A stretch of DNA of 51,070 bases from Microvirga sp. 3-52 (GCF_018383585.1 NZ_JAHAMK010000031.1:1-51070); one strand, 5' to 3'. Shown: positions 24,456-33,701, counted from the stretch's first letter. Numbers and translations are program-made. Notes: a model not told the origin generated them from the sequence alone.

Positions 24456-25475
24456 TTAGGCCAGGGTGCCGACCGCACGCTCTAGCAGAGCCCATGCCTC
24501 ATCGCCGTATTTTCCCTTCCACTCCGAGTAGAAGCCGGCTTTGCGCAGCTTATCGCGGAAGGGCCCCGGATCGGGCTGGTTGAACACCATCCCCTTTGCG
24601 GCGAGTTCCTGCTGAAGATTGCCATTCAGCTTGGCTACATCCTCGCGCTCTTGCACGCCCGCGGCATTGACGTGTTTGGACACGATGGCACGCACGTCCT
24701 CAGGCAGCCTCTCCCATGCGCGCCGGTTTGCCAGGAACCAGAAGCCATCCCACATATGGTTCGTCAGGGAGCAGTATTTCTGGACTTCGCTCAGCTTCGC
24801 CGTTGAAATGATCGCGAGGGGGTTCTCCTGGCCGTCCACCACCTTGGTCTGAAGCGCCGTATAGACCTCATTGAAGTTGATCGATGTCGGAGCGGATTCG
24901 AAGGCCTTGTACATGGAAGTCCAGAGCGGAGAGACCGGCACCCGGATCTTGAAGCCCTTCAGGTCGTCGGGCGTATTGATTGGCTTCGTCGAGGACGTCG
25001 TCTGCCGGAAACCATTATCCCAGATCTTGTCCATGGCCACGAGGTTCGCCTTGGCAATCTGCTGACGGACATAGGCGCCGAGTTCGCCATCCATTGCCTT
25101 CCAGACCGTCGCATAGTCCGGAAAGGCAAAGCCTATCCCGTTGATGGATGCGGCCGGTACGAGGGTGGACAGGATCAGGCCCGACAGCGTGAAGAACTCC
25201 ACGCCGCCCGAGCGCACCTGGCTAAGCGTATCCGTATCGGACCCCAACTGGCTGCTCGGGAAGATCTGAAGATCGAAACGACCATTCGTCTCGGCCTTGA
25301 TGGCGGCGGCCATTTCCCGCGCTCGCGCATTCATCGGGTGTGAGTCAGGCAGATTGTTTGCGTATTTGTAGGTGAACTCGGCCTGCTGGGCCCGCGCTAT
25401 GAACGGGGCTCCGACAACGGCACCGGCAATAGCGGTTGAACCGACAGTAATCAGCCGGCGGCGAGACAAGATCAT
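24456..25475 (-). CDS. TRAP transporter substrate-binding protein (DctP family)
   Basis: This periplasmic receptor for a carboxylic acid has 339 residues from the ATG at 25475, with AGGAGGG 5-6 bases upstream. It starts with an RRRLIT twin-arginine-like signal followed by AIAGAVVGAPFIARAQQ. The family hallmark arginine that binds the ligand carboxylate lies in LKGFKIRVPVSPLWTSM, and VYTALQTKVVDGQENPLAII is the typical DctP signature. It is the first gene of the leftward operon and diverges from the IclR regulator. Confidence 0.92.
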   Translation of the reverse strand: MILSRRRLITVGSTAIAGAVVGAPFIARAQQAEFTYKYANNLPDSHPMNARAREMAAAIKAETNGRFDLQIFPSSQLGSDTDTLSQVRSGGVEFFTLSGLILSTLVPAASINGIGFAFPDYATVWKAMDGELGAYVRQQIAKANLVAMDKIWDNGFRQTTSSTKPINTPDDLKGFKIRVPVSPLWTSMYKAFESAPTSINFNEVYTALQTKVVDGQENPLAIISTAKLSEVQKYCSLTNHMWDGFWFLANRRAWERLPEDVRAIVSKHVNAAGVQEREDVAKLNGNLQQELAAKGMVFNQPDPGPFRDKLRKAGFYSEWKGKYGDEAWALLERAVGTLA

Positions 25476-25637
25476 GTAACCCTCCTGATAAGAGACCCTC
25501 CGGTCCCATGCTTCCTCAAGAATCAGGTCCATATGGCGGACCCTATGTTATTGACGGCACGCCACTTGGCGGGCGTTTTCGTTGGCCCCTAAGGAGGCAC
25601 TCTGATACTCTTCCTTGTCAATTGAAAATTGCTCTTT

Positions 25638-25659
25638 GGAACAAATCCTCATTTGCTCC
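25638..25659. promoter_or_regulatory. Candidate IclR operator
   Basis: GGAACAAAT and ATTTGCTCC form an inverted repeat (8 of 9 positions pair) around a 4-base spacer. It lies 16 bases before the IclR start codon and in the gap shared with the leftward TRAP operon. IclR-family operators are short imperfect palindromes in such divergent regions. A second weaker repeat, CAATT/AATTG, lies just upstream at about 25619-25631. Confidence 0.45.
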
Positions 25660-25675
25660 ACCCTCAAAGGTCCAC

Positions 25676-26542
25676 ATGCTGGAATACCAAAAGACCATAG
25701 CGGCCCGGCTTGCCGTCCAGGGCATCGATGCTGGAGCTTCCTATGGAGCCCAGGCAATCGACAAAGCAGCAACACTGCTCTTGCTCGTAGGGCGGGCGGG
25801 ACCTTCAGGTACTCGGCTGTCCGATCTGGTTGAGCAATGCAGTCTCCCGAAGCCGACCGTCAGGCGCATGCTTCTCGCGCTCTTACGGGCGGGCCTACTT
25901 GATCAGGACTCGGACACTCGACGTTATTATCTAGGTCCGGAAATTCATGTTCTCGGGACTCTGGCGAGCGCGCGTTTTGGCATTCATTCGATCGCCCTCC
26001 GTTCCCTTGTAAGATTAAGTCAGCAGACCGGCGATACCGCCTTTCTTTCCGTACCCCGGGATGTCCACTCTATTTGTGTGCATCGCGAGGAAGGCCCCTA
26101 CCCGATCCGCGTCCATGCCCTTCATGCAGGAGACCGGCATCCGCTCGGCGTCGGAGCCGGGGGCTTGGCATTGCTCGCGGCCTTGCCCGATGAGGATGTA
26201 GAAGAAGTGTTGGCTGCCAATGCGGACATTCTCGCCGACAAGTACCCACCGTTCTCGCCTTCAGCACTTCGTGGCCTCGTTCAGGACACTCGGACAAGAG
26301 GCTACGCGCTCAATCCTGGAATGCTGCTCCCGGACTCATGGGCCATCGGCGTTTCGATCCATCGTTCGGACGGCAGACCTGTCGGAGCCCTCTCCATCGC
26401 GGCGACGGAAAGTCGTTTGTATCCAGAGCGCCAGCTTGAGATTGCCTCTCTCCTCAAGAAGGAGGCCTCTTGGATCGAGACACGCTTGAACGAGACTGAC
26501 CCTGGAGAAAAGCCCGCGCGAGTTCGCCGCAACCGTCCATGA
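25676..26542 (+). CDS. IclR-family transcriptional regulator
   Basis: The ATG at 25676 (288 residues, AAAGG 6 bases upstream) is preferred over an open frame reaching 25508, which runs through the promoter region. The winged HTH covers about residues 25-85 (LSDLVEQCSLPKPTVRRMLLAL). The IclR effector domain follows, with HREEGPYPIRVHALHAGDRH and PLGVGAGGLALLAALPDEDV. It diverges from the TRAP-ligase-SDR operon and is most likely its regulator, responding to the imported acid. Confidence 0.9.
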   Translation: MLEYQKTIAARLAVQGIDAGASYGAQAIDKAATLLLLVGRAGPSGTRLSDLVEQCSLPKPTVRRMLLALLRAGLLDQDSDTRRYYLGPEIHVLGTLASARFGIHSIALRSLVRLSQQTGDTAFLSVPRDVHSICVHREEGPYPIRVHALHAGDRHPLGVGAGGLALLAALPDEDVEEVLAANADILADKYPPFSPSALRGLVQDTRTRGYALNPGMLLPDSWAIGVSIHRSDGRPVGALSIAATESRLYPERQLEIASLLKKEASWIETRLNETDPGEKPARVRRNRP

Positions 26543-26627
26543 TCGTAACGCTTGCAGCGGCCCCTCAGGATCCTCGAATAAGTCCTTGTAGAACTTATGC
26601 GGTCAACAATCGAACGCCTCCGTTCTC

Positions 26628-29435
26628 TCAGGCTCGTTCTATTATTTCACGGATCCGCAAAGCCAGATCTTCGATGGCGAAAGGCTTCGTGATCATCTCC
26701 ATGCCTGGCGCCAGGAAACCGGATGCGATTGCCGCCTGCTCGGCATAGCCGGTGATGAAGAGCACTTTCAGATTTGGGCGCATCAAGCGTGCGTGATCGG
26801 CGAGTTGACGACCATTCAGCCCAGGCAACCCCACATCGCTGACAAGCAGATCGATCCGCTCTTTCGACTCCAGAACTTTGAGTCCGGACGGACCATCCAC
26901 CGCCTCAAGGGCTTGATAACCGAGATCGGCCAAAACCTCGAGAATGAGCGACCGGACGACCGGCTCATCCTCGACGACCAGAACTGTCTCACCGGCCCCG
27001 GCGCGATGGGCTTCACTCAAACCCACCTCGGGAACTTCTCCTTCAACTTCACCTGTGTAGTGAGGCAGGTAAATCTTGACGGTCGTACCTGCGCCAACTT
27101 CGCTGTAGATCCTGACATGTCCTTCAGATTGTTTGGCGAAACCATAGACCATGGACAAACCGAGTCCTGTTCCCTCGCCGATCGGCTTCGTCGTGAAGAA
27201 GGGATCGAAGGCTTGAGCGAGAACATCAGCAGGCATGCCGGTTCCGGTGTCCGACACGCTGATCGTCAGGTACTGACCAGGAGAAACATCTTGCTGGGAC
27301 GTGGTATAGATACGATCCAAGCTAGTGACGGAAGTCTCGATGGTGAGTGTGCCCCCTTCGGGCATGGCATCTCGAGCGTTGATCGCGAGATTGAGAATTG
27401 CGCTTTCCAATTGGTTCGGATCGCAGAGCGTCAGCGGAAGGTCATTGGATGCAACGATTTCGAGGTGGATCGCTTCGGACATGGTTCTCCGAAGAAGATC
27501 TTCCATGGAAAGGACAAGTCGATTGGCATTGACCGGCCTCGGGTCGAGAGGCTGCCGTCGCGCAAAGGCGAGAAGGCGATGCGTCAGTGCGGCGGCGCGG
27601 TTGGCTGACGTGGTTGCGGAGCTGATGTAACGATCGATTTTGTCGAGACGTCCCTGTGCCATTCGTGAGCGAAGGAGATCGAGCGAACCGACGATGCCTG
27701 TCAGCAGATTGTTGAAGTCGTGTGCGATACCGCCTGTCAGCTGACCGATCGCCTCCATCTTTTGGCTCTGCCGAAGCTGCTCCTCAAGTTGTTTGCGCTG
27801 CGTCACATCGCGTCCGACGCTGTAGAACACATCCTCCGCTGGGGCGAAGGTCCAGTTGATCCACCGATAGGAACCATCCTTAGCCTGGATGCGGACGTCG
27901 ATGTCGTTGATCGCCATCCCGCCTTGCAAAGTCTGAAGAAGGGTATTGCTTAAAGATCGATCCTCTTCGTGGATCCAGGCGTCGATACGAGTTCCGACGA
28001 TCTCATCCTCCCGGTATCCCAGCAGTGCCGACCAGGCCGGATTGACCGCACTGAGATAGCCGTCGGCGTCGCAAACACTGAACAGATCGCTTGAAAGGCT
28101 CCAGAGACGGTCGCGCTCGCGGGTGCGCTCTTCGACGCGACTTTCCAGCCTCTCGTTAAGCTCGCGGAGTCTCGATTCAGATCGCTTGGCCGCCGTGATG
28201 TCATAGATCACGCCGATGAACCGCAATCCTGCCGTTTCCGTGTCGCGCACATGCTCGCCCCGCCGGGCAAGCCAGCGAAGTTCCTTGTCATCAGCGCGCC
28301 GGATCCGAAACTCCACATAGGAGGCAGCTTCACCGGAGCTCTGTTCGACGACAGGGCGGTCACCCGGCTCGACGAGAGAGTTGACGGTCCGAACCGGGAG
28401 AACATTGCTCGGGTGAAGCCCGAGCAACCGGCAGAACTCATCCGAGACATTGACGGTGGCATAGCCATCCAAATATTCGAATGTTCCGATTCCGCCAGCG
28501 CTCTGCGCAATTCGAAGACGCTCCTCTACGTGCTTCTGTTCGGTAATGTCGATGACGACGCCGGTAAACCGCACTGGGCGATCACCTTCATCAAAATGGC
28601 AGCGTCCTCGTGCAAGAGCCCAGCGGACAGAACCATCGGGGGCGAGAAGACGGTATTCCTTCGAGAAGATCTCTGCTCCGTTGAGAATGCCGCCGACGGC
28701 GAGACGAATTCGCGGACGATCCTCCGGATGAATGGCTTTGAAGAACTCCTCGGTGGGCAGCCCCTTGGATGCCTCTGCAGGATCAAGATCATGAAGTACC
28801 GCGAACCTCGCATCCGCGGTAAAGCGTCGGTTGGAAACATCCCAATCCCAGGAACCGCCGGTACCGGCAACGGTCAGCGTCAGACGAAGCCGCTCGTTTG
28901 TCTGGTCCAGCTCTCTTTGGCTCGCCTCAAAGGCGGCCTGCATTGTCTGTGACTGACGTGCCTGAGTGATATCGACCTGTGTTGCGAGGAAGAACTGCGG
29001 CTCTCCGCTTCCATTGCAGATGGGTGTTATGAAGAGATGGTTCCAAAACTGTGAACCATCCTTGCGACGGTTGAGCAGTTCGGCTGAGATCGCCCGACCG
29101 GCTCTGATTGCTTCCCGTATCTTCGCAACAGCGCCTTGGTCCGTGTCAGGAGTTTGCAAGAAGCGGCAATTTCTGCCAATCGCCTCCTCAGGGGAGTAAC
29201 CTGTAACCCTGGAGAACGCTTCGTTCACGTAAACGATAGGGTTGTCGGAGTTCCGCGGATCCGTTGCAATCATGGGCAGCCCGGACTTCTCGAAGGACGA
29301 GAAGATCGGTCCTGCCATTCGCCGCAATTCGCTTGCGGCCATATCGATCGCCCGCTTCGCTTCGCCCCGTGACAAGATTTGAACCGTCATGTCATGTAAG
29401 ACTTGTTCAAGGGAAGCTTCAATACCATCGTTCAA
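26628..29435 (-). CDS. LOV-domain hybrid histidine kinase (putative blue-light sensor)
   Basis: The 935-residue soluble hybrid kinase starts with an overlap (4 bases) on the cheC stop. Domains in order: LOV about 45-158; PAS about 180-300; PAS about 305-415; a short coiled coil about 415-445; PAS about 445-548; HisKA with His572 in GGIAHDFNNLLTG; HATPase with N box NLAINARDAM and G boxes SDTGTGMP and GEGTGLGLSM (about 665-792); receiver about 815-933 with Asp867 and Lys917. The LOV core has the photoactive cysteine (Cys90 in GRNCRFLQ), FMN contacts Asn122 (LNRRKDG) and Asn132 (FWNHLF), and the flipping glutamine Gln153 (ATQVDIT). All key residues are intact, so FMN photochemistry is expected. 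Coupling to the Che genes is inferred from operon structure. Confidence 0.9.
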   Translation of the reverse strand: MNDGIEASLEQVLHDMTVQILSRGEAKRAIDMAASELRRMAGPIFSSFEKSGLPMIATDPRNSDNPIVYVNEAFSRVTGYSPEEAIGRNCRFLQTPDTDQGAVAKIREAIRAGRAISAELLNRRKDGSQFWNHLFITPICNGSGEPQFFLATQVDITQARQSQTMQAAFEASQRELDQTNERLRLTLTVAGTGGSWDWDVSNRRFTADARFAVLHDLDPAEASKGLPTEEFFKAIHPEDRPRIRLAVGGILNGAEIFSKEYRLLAPDGSVRWALARGRCHFDEGDRPVRFTGVVIDITEQKHVEERLRIAQSAGGIGTFEYLDGYATVNVSDEFCRLLGLHPSNVLPVRTVNSLVEPGDRPVVEQSSGEAASYVEFRIRRADDKELRWLARRGEHVRDTETAGLRFIGVIYDITAAKRSESRLRELNERLESRVEERTRERDRLWSLSSDLFSVCDADGYLSAVNPAWSALLGYREDEIVGTRIDAWIHEEDRSLSNTLLQTLQGGMAINDIDVRIQAKDGSYRWINWTFAPAEDVFYSVGRDVTQRKQLEEQLRQSQKMEAIGQLTGGIAHDFNNLLTGIVGSLDLLRSRMAQGRLDKIDRYISSATTSANRAAALTHRLLAFARRQPLDPRPVNANRLVLSMEDLLRRTMSEAIHLEIVASNDLPLTLCDPNQLESAILNLAINARDAMPEGGTLTIETSVTSLDRIYTTSQQDVSPGQYLTISVSDTGTGMPADVLAQAFDPFFTTKPIGEGTGLGLSMVYGFAKQSEGHVRIYSEVGAGTTVKIYLPHYTGEVEGEVPEVGLSEAHRAGAGETVLVVEDEPVVRSLILEVLADLGYQALEAVDGPSGLKVLESKERIDLLVSDVGLPGLNGRQLADHARLMRPNLKVLFITGYAEQAAIASGFLAPGMEMITKPFAIEDLALRIREIIERA

Positions 29436-30076
29436 GCCTCGTCGCCAATGACCCGTTCGATGAAGCCCGCGATCAGTTCTTTAAGCGCAGCAAGCGACGG
29501 CAGATCCATCAGCATGGCAATATAGCCCCGGATATTGCGATTTCGAATCGAGAAATTGATGTAGAGAAAGAGAACCAGACCCTCGTCCGGTCGCTCGTGC
29601 GGAAGACTGAAGAGTGCCGCACCATCTCCGCGGATCACTTCCGGCAGGGAGATGTTGAGGGATTGCTTCAGCATGTTCGCCATGGTCGCGAGGCATCCGT
29701 TCAGGATGATGTTGCCCGTTTCGGCAAGAGCCTCCTGCTCCATATCGGCAACCTGATCGAGCGGCACATCGCTCCCGATGATGGCCCTGACGAGATCAAG
29801 GCTTGTCGCTTCGGGAAAGATCAACAATGCTCGGCCCGAGAAGGCGCCTTCGAACTGCTGCTGAATGGCGACGAGTTCATCCGTCTCACGTTCTCTGATC
29901 AGTCGAGTGGCATTTTGAGGAGCCATGATCTCGATGGAGGGAACGGACAGGAGGACCTCTTCGCCGATCATCTTGCGCAGGCTCGAGGCGGCGCGACTGA
30001 CGCCGATATTGACGAGCTCCGTCAGAGCATCATGTTCGAGGTCGGTCAGCTCGATATGATCTTTCATTATGATCAC
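29432..30076 (-). CDS. cheC: CheC-type chemotaxis phosphatase
   Basis: This CheC/CheX/FliY-family protein of 214 residues dephosphorylates CheY-P. The GTG at 30076 overlaps the stop of the receiver gene; an ATG at 30067 would give 211 residues. Both pseudo-symmetric active-site helices are present, with the D/S-x3-E-x2-N-x2-G pattern: DALTELVNIGVSRAASSL near the N-terminus and EALAETGNIILNG about residue 110. Two intact sites are typical of active CheC. There is no CheD in view, although CheC often pairs with it. Its stop overlaps the start of the LOV kinase, so the receivers of CheY and the kinase are both possible targets. Confidence 0.85.
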   Translation of the reverse strand: MIIMKDHIELTDLEHDALTELVNIGVSRAASSLRKMIGEEVLLSVPSIEIMAPQNATRLIRERETDELVAIQQQFEGAFSGRALLIFPEATSLDLVRAIIGSDVPLDQVADMEQEALAETGNIILNGCLATMANMLKQSLNISLPEVIRGDGAALFSLPHERPDEGLVLFLYINFSIRNRNIRGYIAMLMDLPSLAALKELIAGFIERVIGDEA

Positions 30077-30456
30077 GTGCCGCCTGACCGCAGGCGGAGC
30101 GCCGCTCCAGCGATGAATCCTCTAAGCCCGTCCTCGGTCAGGGGCTTGCTGACGAAGGTGGCATTCACCTCCCTCGCCCGGGCAATCACCTCGTCCTGGA
30201 TATTGGCGGTGATCACCGCGACGGGCATGGTCGGGTGAATGGTCCGCAACTCAGCAGCCAGTTCCAGACCATCCTTATCCGGCATGTTGAAGTCGATCAT
30301 GGCCACGTCGATCTTCCTCCCGCGCAGGATCTCGAGGGCATCCTCGGCATTTCCGGCCTCGATACGTTCCCATTCGGGCTGCAGAGCAGCCAAGGTCTTG
30401 CCGGCGACAATGCGCGCCAGCTTGCTATCGTCGACGATCAGAACAGTTATAGCCAC
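30073..30456 (-). CDS. CheY-like single-domain response regulator
   Basis: The 127-residue stand-alone receiver starts at a GTG with GGAG about 7 bases upstream. Acidic pocket VDDSKLARI, phosphoacceptor Asp in VAMIDFNMPDKDG, the Thr in AVITANIQ and the Lys in FVSKPL are all present. It has no output domain, so it acts by protein-protein interaction as CheY does. It lies between the STAS and CheC genes in the Che operon. Whether it binds a flagellar motor or another target is not shown. Confidence 0.88.
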   Translation of the reverse strand: MAITVLIVDDSKLARIVAGKTLAALQPEWERIEAGNAEDALEILRGRKIDVAMIDFNMPDKDGLELAAELRTIHPTMPVAVITANIQDEVIARAREVNATFVSKPLTEDGLRGFIAGAALRLRSGGT

Positions 30457-30559
30457 TCAGATGCTCCGCCAGGAGAATTTTTACTACCGGAAACGACCGG
30501 TCCTGTTTGAGAAGAAGGTTACTTGTTCTTTTAGAGTATATGGGAAGAATGACAACTGC

Positions 30560-30829
30560 TCAGCCCTCCGGCTGGGTTGCGCCGGATGGTGCCGCCGCCG
30601 TCAGGACGGGAATCAGCCACTCCCGGATGAAGGCGTCCTTTCCTCCCTCTTTAATTGAGGGCCGCAGGGCCATCAGAACCTGGAAAACCGCCGCATGGAG
30701 GTGTTCCGCGTCCGTCAAATCAACGACGCGGCTTCTGTCTGCCTGAAGCCAGCCTAGCAGCGGCTCGGCATCTTCAACCCGGCACTGCCCTTCCAGCAGG
30801 ATGATATTGCCATTCAGACGCACGCTCAT
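30560..30829 (-). CDS. STAS-domain protein of the Che operon
   Basis: The 89-residue product's start overlaps the cheA stop (ATGA). The fold pattern matches a STAS/anti-anti-sigma domain: a short beta hairpin (MSVRLNGNIILLEG), the strand VVDLTDAEHLHAAVFQVLMA and a C-terminal helix. In SpoIIAA-type proteins the position after the central strand is a phosphorylatable serine; here the equivalent stretch (TDAEHLHAAVFQ) lacks an obvious D-S-S pattern, so kinase switching is doubtful. STAS proteins linked to CheA occur in some alphaproteobacterial chemosensory loci. Role unknown. Confidence 0.7.
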   Translation of the reverse strand: MSVRLNGNIILLEGQCRVEDAEPLLGWLQADRSRVVDLTDAEHLHAAVFQVLMALRPSIKEGGKDAFIREWLIPVLTAAAPSGATQPEG

Positions 30830-32820
30830 CCGATCAGCTCCGGGATGTCGAGAATCATGAGGACACTGCCGTCACCAAGAAGGGTTGTTCCCATCACGCC
30901 GGGCGTCCCAGCCAGAATGCCGGACATAGGCCGCATCAGAACGTCCATGCGCTCGGCAAATCCGTCGACAGCAACCCCGACCCGTTCACCTCCCACCGAC
31001 ATGATCAGGACTTTCGACCCGCGCCCAGGATCCGCATTGCCCAAGATCCCCAGAAGATTGGCGAGCCTGACCAGGGGAAGTGTTCGGTCGCGTAGCACAA
31101 AGGCTTCGGCTTCCTGGATGGGAAGGATGCGTGAGGCAGGCACGAAGGCTGTTTCCAAGACGCCGTCGATCGGGATGCCGTAGGTCTCGCCACCCACACG
31201 AACTGCCATCACCTTCGTCATGACGATCGTGAGCGGCAGGGAAAAGCGGATTGTCGTTCCGCGTCCCAGCACGCTCTGCACACCGACTTGGCCGCCGAGT
31301 CTTTCGACTGCCGAGCGCACGGCATCCATGCCAACCCCTCGGCCCGACAGATCCGTGATCTCCGACGCCGTCGAGAATCCCGGGACAAAGATCAGCTCCA
31401 TGGCCTCGGCGTCGCTCATGCGCTCGATCCGATCCCTTGGAGCGACGCCGCGCTCCAGGGCAACCTGCCGTATTGATGCGGGATCGACGCCTCGCCCATC
31501 GTCGCTCACTTCGACGATGACCCGATCTCCCTCGCGGCGAGCCCGCAGGACAATCCTGGTTCCGGTCGGCTTTCCTGCCTCCAGGCGGATGTTCTCCGGT
31601 TCTGCGCCATGAGCGATGGCGTTACGCAATACGTGGAGCAGAGGCTCGAACAGGCCTTCCACAACGGACTTGTCTGCCTCGACGTCCTCGCCTTCCATGG
31701 CAAAGTCGATAAGCTTGCCCAACTGTCCCGCGGTATCGCGGACAGCGCGGGGAAAGCGCCGAAAAATATCCCGCATTGGCATCATGCGAACGTCCATCAC
31801 GGTTCTATGCATGTCCGCGACGAGCCGCTCTATGACCGCCTGACTCGCCAGGATGCCTTGAACAAGATCGTTTCGATCCGTTCCCTCGCCGCTCGAGGTC
31901 GCCAGATGCGCTAACGAATTCTTAGCGACAACCATTTCACCAACGAGATCTGCCAGACGATCAATCCGCGTCGCATCGACACGCAGCGTCCGTGAGCCTG
32001 TCGCACCGACTGCACTTGTGTCGCGGACCGGAGAGCCGTGAGGTCCGTCGCCATGAGGATCAGCCGTATCCCGCCGCGCTACTTCATGAATCGCCACCTG
32101 ATCCGGAACGAAGCGGAAGACCGTCTTCACGGCGTCGAACCCGGCACAGGACAGAGCCTCGATCCGAAGATTGCAGGAAAAAGGATCGATCTCGGCCGCA
32201 AGAGGCAACGGCTCCCTGTTTCCCATGCGAACAGCGACGAGATCCGGAACCGAGCGCAGGAGCGCCAGAGGATCGTCGCCGGCGAAAAAGCAGTCGGCCC
32301 GTGGTGTATACCGGATGGCAATCAGACCGGTATTATGCGCCCTCAAATCTATTCGATCGAACCCCGCCGACAACAGATCATTGATCCAGCCGACGTCCGC
32401 CTCCGGGACTATCGGGGCAGCTTGTGCGGATCCTTCGTCGAGCTGGGAGCGAAGTGCCCGTGCGAGGCGATAGCCTTCCTCGCCCGCATCGCGGGGCAAC
32501 TGCCCCGTCTGCTCGATCGCGCCAACCCAGCGCTCCGCCTGACTGATACATTCGAGAAGGATGTCGATCGCATCGTTGTCGATCCTTGCCTCCGCGCCTT
32601 TGAGAGCGCCCAGGAGGTCCTCGGCGGCGTGGAGCGCCAACGCCATGGGCGCGAAATCGAACAGGCCGACGGATCCCTTGAGCGTGTGGACGGCTCGGAA
32701 GGCGCTGTCCAGGTGAGCGACGATCGTGGATTCACGCTCCAGAGCCAGGAGGCTGTCGGTCGCCTGCTGAACCAGTTCCCGCGCCTCGACGATGAAATGC
32801 TGGAGAAGATCGTCCATCAC
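30826..32820 (-). CDS. cheA: Chemotaxis histidine kinase CheA
   Basis: The 664-residue cytoplasmic kinase is the core of the chemosensory array. P1/HPt spans about 1-105 with phosphoacceptor His45 in FRAVHTLKGSVG. A middle region of about 150 residues, without a clear CheY-binding P2, includes PRADCFFAGDDPLALL. P3 dimerisation is about 280-345 (LADLVGEMVVAKNSLAHL). The P4 ATPase domain has the N box LRNAIAHGAEPENI and the G boxes VSDDGRGVDP and GRGVGMDAV. The CheW-like P5 runs to the end (GDGSVLMILDIPEL). Start and stop overlap cheR and the STAS gene, so dosage is tightly coupled. Confidence 0.95.
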   Translation of the reverse strand: MMDDLLQHFIVEARELVQQATDSLLALERESTIVAHLDSAFRAVHTLKGSVGLFDFAPMALALHAAEDLLGALKGAEARIDNDAIDILLECISQAERWVGAIEQTGQLPRDAGEEGYRLARALRSQLDEGSAQAAPIVPEADVGWINDLLSAGFDRIDLRAHNTGLIAIRYTPRADCFFAGDDPLALLRSVPDLVAVRMGNREPLPLAAEIDPFSCNLRIEALSCAGFDAVKTVFRFVPDQVAIHEVARRDTADPHGDGPHGSPVRDTSAVGATGSRTLRVDATRIDRLADLVGEMVVAKNSLAHLATSSGEGTDRNDLVQGILASQAVIERLVADMHRTVMDVRMMPMRDIFRRFPRAVRDTAGQLGKLIDFAMEGEDVEADKSVVEGLFEPLLHVLRNAIAHGAEPENIRLEAGKPTGTRIVLRARREGDRVIVEVSDDGRGVDPASIRQVALERGVAPRDRIERMSDAEAMELIFVPGFSTASEITDLSGRGVGMDAVRSAVERLGGQVGVQSVLGRGTTIRFSLPLTIVMTKVMAVRVGGETYGIPIDGVLETAFVPASRILPIQEAEAFVLRDRTLPLVRLANLLGILGNADPGRGSKVLIMSVGGERVGVAVDGFAERMDVLMRPMSGILAGTPGVMGTTLLGDGSVLMILDIPELIG

Positions 32821-33701
32821 CCACCTTCCCCCGGCCGCTGATAAACGATTGCGTCCTCGAAGCGGCGGAGGCTGAACTGCTTCGAAATGCGGTTCATCGA
32901 CTCGGTATGGCCGAGACAGATATAGCCACCGGGATTCAAGGATTCGTAGAGATTGTTCGCGGCGAGAAGACGGGACGCATCGTCGAAATAGATTAGAACA
33001 TTGCGGCAGAAGACGATGTCGAACCGGCCTTGGGCCGCTACCGAGGCCCTGTCCACCAGATTGACTGACGTGAATTTTACTGATTCCCGCAGATCCTGAA
33101 TGAGCCTGCGTTGCCCGTCATGAGGCGGCTCGAAATAACGGTCGCTCAGTTCTCGCGGCAGGCGCGAAAGAGCGCGCTCCCCATAATCGCCGGCCTCGGC
33201 CTCAACCAGAACCCGCGTATCGATATCCGACCCGACGATCTCGATGTGATAGGCATCGACCATGGGCCAATTCTCAAGGAGCCAGATGGCGATGGAATAT
33301 GGCTCCTCCCCCGTCGAACATGGCACCGACCAGATCCGCACGAGATCGCCGGGTTTCCTGCTTCGCACGATGTCAGGCAACAGCGATCGGCCCAGGCAAT
33401 TCAGCTGATGCTCCTCACGGTAAAAATAAGTCTCATTGACCGTAAATATGTTGATCAGGTGCTCGACTTCGCTCTCGCTCGCTTGAACATGAGAGAAATA
33501 AGCTCGGAACGTGCGCATTCCGGTGGCAGACATGCGGTCGGCTATCCGCCTCTCGATGTAATACCGTTTGTTCTCGCCGAAGATCATACCTGTGCGACCG
33601 TAGAGAAACTCGCACAGGCAGCGGATCTCCTCCGGACTGAGCCGAGTCGCAAAATCCTGCTCCGCTTCGGCGGCCCTGTTCGGCGACCGGGGCTTCCTCA
33701 T
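32817..33701 (-). CDS. cheR: Chemoreceptor methyltransferase CheR
   Basis: This S-adenosylmethionine-dependent glutamate methyltransferase has 294 residues. A helical N-terminal domain (LCEFLYGRTGMIFGENKRYY) recognises the receptor; the Rossmann-like catalytic domain has the SAM loop PCSTGEEPYSIAI, RFDIVFCRNVLIYFD and a C-terminal GYICLGHTES. No C-terminal pentapeptide tether is visible on the MCP, so CheR would act directly on the receptor helices. It overlaps cheB upstream and cheA downstream by 4 bases. Confidence 0.93.
   Translation of the reverse strand: MRKPRSPNRAAEAEQDFATRLSPEEIRCLCEFLYGRTGMIFGENKRYYIERRIADRMSATGMRTFRAYFSHVQASESEVEHLINIFTVNETYFYREEHQLNCLGRSLLPDIVRSRKPGDLVRIWSVPCSTGEEPYSIAIWLLENWPMVDAYHIEIVGSDIDTRVLVEAEAGDYGERALSRLPRELSDRYFEPPHDGQRRLIQDLRESVKFTSVNLVDRASVAAQGRFDIVFCRNVLIYFDDASRLLAANNLYESLNPGGYICLGHTESMNRISKQFSLRRFEDAIVYQRPGEGG

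Noticed and set aside
30486..30501. Hairpin ACCGG-N6-CCGGT between the STAS and CheY-like genes as a terminator
   Set aside because: The arms are only 5 bp and no T-tract follows on the transcribed strand; the operon continues through it.
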